Positions 5,372-10,137 of a DNA stretch of 10,137 nucleotides are shown piece by piece. The notes below the pieces were generated by a model, which was not told the origin of the DNA, searched no databases, and was given only the letters and a program-made list of their open reading frames with translations. Numbering within the stretch: position 1 is the first letter of the stretch; each line of letters opens with the position of its first letter. The stretch lies in assembly GCA_029548585.1 (NCBI GenBank), contig JAKPNC010000243.1, forward strand, positions 1 through 10,137. Reading direction: 5' to 3'. The DNA is from a bacterium. Lineage in GTDB: Bacteria > Ratteibacteria > UBA8468 > B48-G9 > JAFGKM01. A program made the translations under genes and the position numbers.

Positions 5372-6955
5372 ATGGAAAAAATACTCAAGTGCGTTTTTTT
5401 TGTCATTTTTCTTCTTATGTCAGGATGTTCTCTTAAGAACCTCGAAAGGTCTGCCGATAGAGAAGTTTCTTCCATCATGTCTGAAAAGATGAAGAAGATC
5501 GAGGGTGAAAAGGTTCCGGGTTTCATCCCGGGCATAGATGAATCTTCCCGTTCTGAAACGGTTTTCCTTACCCTGAAAGATGCCATAGTTCTTGCGGCAA
5601 AGAATAACAGGGAATATAAATCGAGGCAGGAAGATATTTACCTCAACATGCTGGATCTTACATATCAGAGGTATCTTTACAGGACAAGGTTCGGCCTTAC
5701 CGGAGACGCCGGCTGGGATAAGGGCGACGGAGAAAGTTTTTCCGGAGGCCTTAACCTGAGGCTATTGCGCTGGCTTGCCCAGGGCGCCCAGATCACCATG
5801 AATATCTCGGAAGATTTCATCAAGTATCTTACCGGGGACAGGCGGAAGGATGTTCAGACGATAATCTCCATGAATATCTTGCAGCCTCTTCTCAGGGGCG
5901 CGGGAAAGGCCATTGCGCAGGAGGATCTCGTCCAGGCCGAAAGGAGCGCAATTTACTCTCTGAGAAACTTCATCCGGTACCAGAACAGTTTTTCTGTCGA
6001 TACAACAGAGAAGTACCTTGCTCTGCTTCTCAGCAGGAACAACCTGCAGAACATCTACAATAATTACGAAAGCCTCAAGTCTGCCCGGGAAAGGATGGAG
6101 ATGCTCGCCGATGCGGGAAGGCAGCCTCCGTACGAGGTGGACCAGGCAAGGCAGTCGGAATTCGCTGCTTACCAAAACTGGCTGAGGGCAAAAAACGCCT
6201 ACGAAACCCTGATGGACAATTACAAGGTTTTTCTCGGGCTTGCAAGGAAAGATGTGCTGGCTCTGGACGACAGGCTTCTCGAACATCTTATAGATTCAGG
6301 AATTGAGAAGCCGGCCATTGAACCGCAGGAATTCATGGATGCCGCCCTCATGAAAAGGCTCGATCTCATGACAGATTACGATGAAGTCGAGGACGCCAGG
6401 AGAAGGATAAACGTTGCCCTGAACAGGATGAAGCCCAGAATAGACGCCGAGTTGAGTGTTACGGGTTCTACCGAGACCAGGTCGTATCCGAACCTCGATT
6501 TCAACCAGCCTTCTTACCGGGCGGGGATAATTTTCGACCTTCCCCTCGACAGGTTGCCTGACAGGAATAATTACAAAAAGGCACTGATAGACCTTAACAA
6601 AAGGCAGAGGGATTTTGAAAGCAGGAGGGATTCCATCATTCTTGAAGTAGACCAGCAGTACAGGAATCTCGGGGAGTATTACCAGAGTTATCTTATACAG
6701 CTTAACAGTCTGAAGCTTGCCGAGAAGAGGATTGAGAGCACCAACCTCCTCCTCCAGGCGGGCAGGGCGACCGCCAGGGACCTTCTCGAGGCGGAAGAAT
6801 CTTACCTTCAGGCTAAAAATTCGCTTTCCGCATCTGTCACCAACTATTTGGTTTCATACCTGAAATTGCTTTATTCTGCCGAAAGGCTCGAACTTGACGA
6901 TACCGGCTTATGGAAGGGAGATCTATATGAAAAAATTACTAAAGAGGATATTTAA
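5372..6955 (+). CDS. TolC-family outer-membrane efflux lipoprotein
   Basis: Predicted outer-membrane duct of a tripartite pump. The frame stays open upstream to 5255, but the ATG at 5372 is chosen because it yields a lipoprotein signal: MEKILK, a hydrophobic stretch, then LMSGC with the lipidated Cys at 19. The mature protein (527 residues in all) shows the two-fold OEP/TolC layout. Repeat one begins near LTLKDAIVLAAKNNREYKSR (67-86) and continues with long helical hairpins, including TEKYLALLLSRNNLQNIY (212-229) and YEVDQARQSEFAAYQNW (254-270). Repeat two runs from LMKRLDLMTDYDEVEDAR (326-343) to LLQAGRATARDLLEAEESYL (460-479). Predicted strands near FSGGLNLRL (123-131) and YRAGIIFDLPL (382-392) fit the barrel. 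The ribosome binding site is weak (GGAAGG 14 bases upstream) and lies in a hairpin. The last 29 bases overlap the adaptor gene, so the two are almost surely translated together. Substrate unknown. Confidence 0.9.
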   Translation: MEKILKCVFFVIFLLMSGCSLKNLERSADREVSSIMSEKMKKIEGEKVPGFIPGIDESSRSETVFLTLKDAIVLAAKNNREYKSRQEDIYLNMLDLTYQRYLYRTRFGLTGDAGWDKGDGESFSGGLNLRLLRWLAQGAQITMNISEDFIKYLTGDRRKDVQTIISMNILQPLLRGAGKAIAQEDLVQAERSAIYSLRNFIRYQNSFSVDTTEKYLALLLSRNNLQNIYNNYESLKSARERMEMLADAGRQPPYEVDQARQSEFAAYQNWLRAKNAYETLMDNYKVFLGLARKDVLALDDRLLEHLIDSGIEKPAIEPQEFMDAALMKRLDLMTDYDEVEDARRRINVALNRMKPRIDAELSVTGSTETRSYPNLDFNQPSYRAGIIFDLPLDRLPDRNNYKKALIDLNKRQRDFESRRDSIILEVDQQYRNLGEYYQSYLIQLNSLKLAEKRIESTNLLLQAGRATARDLLEAEESYLQAKNSLSASVTNYLVSYLKLLYSAERLELDDTGLWKGDLYEKITKEDI

Positions 6956-8681
6956 GAACAGACTTTTTTACCTGGTTCTGCTGATAATAGCCGCTCTTCT
7001 CCTCTTTAACAGGAGCATGGCCCAGAAGAGGAAGCACGGAGAGCTTGTTACTTTCAAGGTAAAGAGGCAGAACCTCCTTATTTCCGTAATTGAAGGCGGC
7101 AACCTTGTTGCCCTCGAATCTCAGAAAATAAGGAACGAGGTTCCGGGCAACAGGAATATCCTGGAGGTTGTCGATGAAGGCGTCCTGATAACCGAGCAGG
7201 ACGTCAACGAAGGCCGGATACTGATAAAGCTTGACTCCAAGGATCTCGAGGACCGTAAGGAACAGCTGGTTCTGAACGTTGAAAATAGCCTTGCGGCTTT
7301 CACCGAGGAACAGCAGCGCATGGAAATCCTCAAAAAGGAGAATGACAGCAATATAACCCAGGCTGAACTCAAGGTGAAGTTTGCAGAGATGGATCTTAAG
7401 AAGTATCTGGGGGATAAACTGGCTGAGAGCATCATAGGCAAGAGCGAGGATATCAATTTTGCCGTGCTTGCAAGAAGCGACAATCTCGGTGGAGAGGCCC
7501 TTAACAGGAAGAGTGCGCTCGAGAACAAGATAGACCTTACCAAGGAAGAGGTCGCAAGGGCAAGGGACAAGGTCGGATGGAGCGAACGACTCTCGGAGAA
7601 GGGGTACGTTACAAAAATGGAGCTCGAAGCGGATAAGCTTGCCCTCAAGCAGAAAGAGGTTGCCCAGCAACAGTCCGAGCTGGAATACCAGCTCTTTCTC
7701 AAGTATGACTTCGCCAAGGATGTTGAAAAAGCTCTTTCGGATTTTGAAGAGTCTATGCTTCAGCTGGCCCGCGTCAAGGACATGGCCAGGGCAAAGACCA
7801 TACAGTCCGAAGCCAACCTCAAGAACAAGAAGGCGGCATACCTGCTGACCAAAAACAACCTCAGGGAGGTCGAACAGAATATTGAACAATGCACCATAAG
7901 AGCGACCAAGCAGGGTTTTGTCACATATGCGAGCAGCGGCCGGCCCTGGGCAAGCCAGAACCTGATACAGCCCGGAACGACCATAAGGATGTACCAGGAA
8001 CTTTTCAACCTCCCGGATTTCAGGACCATGGGCGTGGAGATAAAGGTTCACGAATCTTCAATAAAGAGGATCGTTCCGGGCCAGTCAGCCAGCATAAAGG
8101 TTGACGCTTTTCCTGATATATCCCTCAAGGGCAAAGTAAAAAAAGTTGCCATCTTGCCGGATGCTACCATAAAGTATCTCAACCCTGACATCAATGTCTA
8201 CCTGACACAGATAAACCTTGAAGGAATTGATGAAAGCATGGAATTCCTCAAGCCCGGCATGACCGCCAAGGTGGAGATCATAATAAAGGAGCTTGAAGAT
8301 GTCATTGCAGTGCCCATAAACGCTGTCTTCTTCCGCGCTGAAAAGCCCTATGTGTCAATTCTGAAAAACGGGGTTCTTTCTGAAAAAACTGTCAAACTGG
8401 GTGACAGCAGCGTCACCATGGTCGAGGTGAAAAGCGGTCTTGTACAGGGAGACACGGTGGTTATCAAGCCAAACGTTTCCCTGACTTCAAGGGTAAAGAA
8501 ATCCGAACTCGAGGAGAAGGGATCTTTCAAGCCGGAAACTCCTTCATCCGGGGACGTGCAGGCGCCCGGAGAATCGGCTCCGGCGGTTCCCCAGGCCGTT
8601 AATGTCGGCCAACCCGGAGAGGCGCCTGCTTCTTCCGGCACGGGAAGGAACGGCGCAGGCGTGCGGCGGAGGAGTCAGTAA
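6927..8681 (+). CDS. HlyD/MacA-like periplasmic adaptor (membrane fusion protein)
   Basis: Predicted adaptor that links the inner-membrane ABC transporter to the TolC-like duct. The ATG at 6927 is chosen over one at 6894 because GGAAGGGAG (6912-6920) lies six bases before it and it gives a Lys-rich start followed by one membrane helix (13-28), with no lipobox. In order, the 584-residue protein has the first lipoyl half-motif (about 48-104, ending KLDSKDLEDR), a coiled-coil region (about 105-165), a less regular insert (165-200), a long second coiled coil (200-325), the second lipoyl half (326-362, with GFVTYASSGRP and QPG), beta-barrel domain (368-455, HESSIKRIVPGQSASIKVDAFP) and membrane-proximal domain (457-520). 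A Pro/Ala/Gly/Ser-rich tail (535-584) ends in RRR. It is longer than E. coli MacA (about 370 residues). It overlaps the TolC-like gene by 29 bases and ends seven bases before the ATPase. Confidence 0.9.
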   Translation: MKKLLKRIFKNRLFYLVLLIIAALLLFNRSMAQKRKHGELVTFKVKRQNLLISVIEGGNLVALESQKIRNEVPGNRNILEVVDEGVLITEQDVNEGRILIKLDSKDLEDRKEQLVLNVENSLAAFTEEQQRMEILKKENDSNITQAELKVKFAEMDLKKYLGDKLAESIIGKSEDINFAVLARSDNLGGEALNRKSALENKIDLTKEEVARARDKVGWSERLSEKGYVTKMELEADKLALKQKEVAQQQSELEYQLFLKYDFAKDVEKALSDFEESMLQLARVKDMARAKTIQSEANLKNKKAAYLLTKNNLREVEQNIEQCTIRATKQGFVTYASSGRPWASQNLIQPGTTIRMYQELFNLPDFRTMGVEIKVHESSIKRIVPGQSASIKVDAFPDISLKGKVKKVAILPDATIKYLNPDINVYLTQINLEGIDESMEFLKPGMTAKVEIIIKELEDVIAVPINAVFFRAEKPYVSILKNGVLSEKTVKLGDSSVTMVEVKSGLVQGDTVVIKPNVSLTSRVKKSELEEKGSFKPETPSSGDVQAPGESAPAVPQAVNVGQPGEAPASSGTGRNGAGVRRRSQ

Positions 8682-8688
8682 TAAAAGC

Positions 8689-9366
8689 ATGGAAGCGATA
8701 ATAAAACTTGAAAACATCGTCAAGACTTATCAACTCGGGGACATTCAGATACCCGTTCTTAAGGATATCTCCCTTGAAATAGAACGGGGCATACACATGT
8801 CTCTGATGGGCCCTTCGGGGAGCGGAAAGACTACTATGCTTAACATCCTCGGCTGCCTTGATACGCCGACTTCGGGCCGATACATACTGGAGGATACAGA
8901 GGTCTCTTCCCTTGACGACGACAGGCTCTCGGATATAAGGAGCAGGAAGATAGGTTTCATTTTCCAGTCGTACAATCTTATCCAGCATCTTACCGTCATT
9001 GAAAATATAGGACTGCCTCTCTTCTACCAGGGAATAGACGAAAGGATCGTGAACGAGAAATCCTACGAGATGGCCGGGATAGTAGGGCTGAAGGAGAGGA
9101 TCAGGCACAAGCCGACAGAATTGTCAGGAGGCCAGCAGCAAAGGGTTGCCATCGCAAGGGCGCTTATAAACAATCCCACTTTCATCCTTGCGGACGAACC
9201 GACGGGCAACCTTGACACAAAGACAGGAAAGGAGATAATGGAACTTCTTGCGAACCTGAACCAGCAGGGGACAACCCTGTTCGTTATAACCCATGACAGC
9301 AAGATAGCCGATTATGGCAGATCGGTCGTCAGGATACTGGACGGGGAGATAGTCAGAGAGAGTTAG
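8689..9366 (+). CDS. ABC transporter ATP-binding protein, MacB/LolD type
   Basis: Cytoplasmic ATPase that powers the exporter. The 225-residue protein has every catalytic motif: Walker A GPSGSGKTT (41-49), Q-loop FQSYNLI (92-98), signature LSGGQQQRVAIARAL (145-159), Walker B ILADEPT (166-172) with E170, D-loop GNLDTKT (173-179) and switch histidine THD (201-203). The N-terminus IKLENIVKTYQLGDIQIPVLKD and the wording of the motifs match the MacB/LolD/FtsE branch rather than importers. In E. coli MacB the ATPase and permease are one chain; here the ATPase is separate, as in LolD or FtsE. The ATG at 8689 fits the usual family start; GGAGGAG lies at 8668-8674, rather far (14 bases) upstream, inside the adaptor gene. 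A larger open frame from 8602 is rejected because it adds 29 residues unlike the family. The permease gene follows 23 bases after the stop. Confidence 0.96.
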   Translation: MEAIIKLENIVKTYQLGDIQIPVLKDISLEIERGIHMSLMGPSGSGKTTMLNILGCLDTPTSGRYILEDTEVSSLDDDRLSDIRSRKIGFIFQSYNLIQHLTVIENIGLPLFYQGIDERIVNEKSYEMAGIVGLKERIRHKPTELSGGQQQRVAIARALINNPTFILADEPTGNLDTKTGKEIMELLANLNQQGTTLFVITHDSKIADYGRSVVRILDGEIVRES

Positions 9367-9378
9367 GGGGCATGCCCC
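9367..9378. repeat. 12-base perfect palindrome between ATPase and permease genes
   Basis: GGGGCATGCCCC starts right after the TAG stop of the ATPase gene (9364-9366). As RNA it could form a four-base-pair GC stem with a CATG loop. It contains an in-frame ATG (9372) for the permease, but the later ATG at 9390 has the better ribosome site (GAGGA). It may tune coupling between the two genes; that is inference. Confidence 0.5.
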
Positions 9379-9379
9379 T

Positions 9380-9384
9380 GAGGA
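9380..9384 (+). promoter_or_regulatory. Ribosome binding site that decides the permease start
   Basis: GAGGA at 9380-9384 lies five bases before the ATG at 9390. The alternative ATG at 9372 has only a G-run one base away, so 9390 is preferred. Confidence 0.6.
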
Positions 9385-9389
9385 CAAAA

Positions 9390-10137
9390 ATGAAATTCAG
9401 CCTACTTCATGCTACGAGAATTCTTAAAGCGGGATGGAAGAATATATACATGCACAAGCTCCGTTCCCTGCTGACCATACTCGGCATAGTTTTCGGCGTG
9501 GCTTCCGTCATATCCATGCTTGCCATAGGCGAGGGGGCAAGCTTCGAGGCCCGTGAGAAGATAAAGGAGCTTGGAAGTCACAACGTAATAGTGAAGACAG
9601 TAAAACCTCCGGCCGAGGCGACATCCCAGCAGAATGTAACCCTTGCCTCATACGGCCTTACCCCCCAGGATTTAATGAAGATAGAGACGATCCCATCGGT
9701 TGAAAAGATTGTTCCCACCTGGGAGGACAAGATGGATGTCTGGTACATGGAGAAGAACCTTCCCATCAGGCTTGTTGGAACTTACCCCGAATATCCCGCG
9801 GTTATGAACCTCGAGATAACAAAAGGAAGGTTTTTCACTTACATTGACTACAAGCTCGCCCATCCGTACGTGATCATCGGCTCCTCGGTGGCCAACCAGC
9901 TTTTTCCCCTGGAAGATCCCGTCGGGAAAGAGGTCAGGATAGGGGTAAACTATTTTACCGTCCTGGGCGTTGCAAGTGAAAGGGCTATCGTTTCAGGTGT
10001 CGGATTCGAGGCAGAAGACATAAACTTTGATGTCTATATGCCCCTTACCACACAGCGCATGTATTACGGGGAGTACTCTGTCGGGGAGAAGGGAGGCGGC
10101 ATAAGGTCATCCGACATGAGCTGGGTCAGGTACCACA
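9390..10137 (+). CDS. MacB-type ABC transporter permease (partial, cut by window end)
   Basis: Inner-membrane subunit of the exporter. The frame runs open from the ATG at 9390 to the last base (249 codons, no stop). The N-terminus MKFSLLHATRILKAGWKNIY is followed by HKLRSLLTILGIVFGVASVI (22-41), the typical first membrane helix of MacB/FtsX-family permeases, and then by MLAIGEGASFEAREKIKELG (43-62). The remainder is the periplasmic core domain (MacB_PCD type), with GRFFTYIDY, VIIGSSVANQLFP and VGKEVRIGVNYFTVLGV as expected markers. The missing C-terminal part should hold the three further membrane helices and the FtsX domain. MacB-type transporters do not carry substrate through the membrane but are thought to push periplasmic substrate into the TolC duct by mechanotransmission. 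The order of duct, adaptor, ATPase and permease in one transcript supports this reading. Substrate cannot be told: drug, lipopeptide, toxin or lipoprotein trafficking are all possible. Confidence 0.93.
   Translation, partial: MKFSLLHATRILKAGWKNIYMHKLRSLLTILGIVFGVASVISMLAIGEGASFEAREKIKELGSHNVIVKTVKPPAEATSQQNVTLASYGLTPQDLMKIETIPSVEKIVPTWEDKMDVWYMEKNLPIRLVGTYPEYPAVMNLEITKGRFFTYIDYKLAHPYVIIGSSVANQLFPLEDPVGKEVRIGVNYFTVLGVASERAIVSGVGFEAEDINFDVYMPLTTQRMYYGEYSVGEKGGGIRSSDMSWVRYH

Noticed and set aside
6939..8051. A 370-codon open frame on the minus strand opposite the adaptor gene
   Set aside because: The plus-strand frame has clear adaptor domains and codon use. The minus-strand translation has no recognisable motif and is a by-product of the coding strand's composition.
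8602..8688. Longer ATPase frame starting inside the adaptor gene
   Set aside because: The 29 added residues lie on top of the adaptor's Pro/Ala tail coding sequence and are unlike ABC ATPase N-termini.
1..10137. CRISPR arrays, insertion sequences, tRNA or rRNA genes, integrase or attachment sites, phage or toxin-antitoxin genes
   Set aside because: No direct-repeat array, terminal inverted repeats with a transposase, tRNA-like fold or phage protein could be seen. The window reads as ordinary chromosomal genes plus an exporter cluster.

Overview
This window looks like the chromosome of a diderm (Gram-negative-type) bacterium, probably from an uncultured lineage. It is bacterial because it carries the alpha-operon order S13, S11, S4, RNA polymerase alpha, L17, with an alpha subunit that has the bacterial N- and C-terminal domains. 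A double membrane is implied by a TolC-type outer-membrane lipoprotein next to an inner-membrane-anchored periplasmic adaptor. Arginine is mostly AGG/AGA and isoleucine is very often ATA in all genes, which gives no sign of recent foreign DNA. I cannot name the phylum from this sequence alone. Every supported gene lies on the + strand.

Layout. (1) Positions 1-2823 hold the end of the ribosomal-protein supercluster: rpsM, rpsK, rpsD, rpoA and rplQ, with short gaps or overlaps. (2) Positions 2820-3056 hold a small unrecognised protein that overlaps the rplQ stop codon. A weak hairpin with a T-run follows it and could end the operon. (3) Positions 3083-3817 hold a CPBP-family (CAAX protease-like) membrane protein. 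(4) Positions 3848-5107 hold purD, the second enzyme of purine synthesis. (5) Positions 5108-5371 are the only sizeable non-coding stretch and contain several small hairpins. (6) From 5372 to the window edge runs a four-gene export cluster: TolC-like outer-membrane lipoprotein, HlyD/MacA-like adaptor, MacB/LolD-type ABC ATPase, and a MacB-type permease cut by the window end.

Function. The first block makes ribosome and RNA polymerase parts. The last block encodes a complete candidate tripartite ABC efflux pump of the MacA-MacB-TolC kind, with the ATPase and permease as separate polypeptides. ATP hydrolysis at the inner membrane would drive substrate through the adaptor and out of the TolC-like duct. 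Nothing in the window identifies the substrate. The middle genes (protease-like protein and purD) appear to be independent housekeeping genes.

I do not see a clearly new biological system. The items most worth a second look are the export cluster with its unusual adaptor, the structured 264-base gap in front of it, and the small conserved-looking protein after rplQ.
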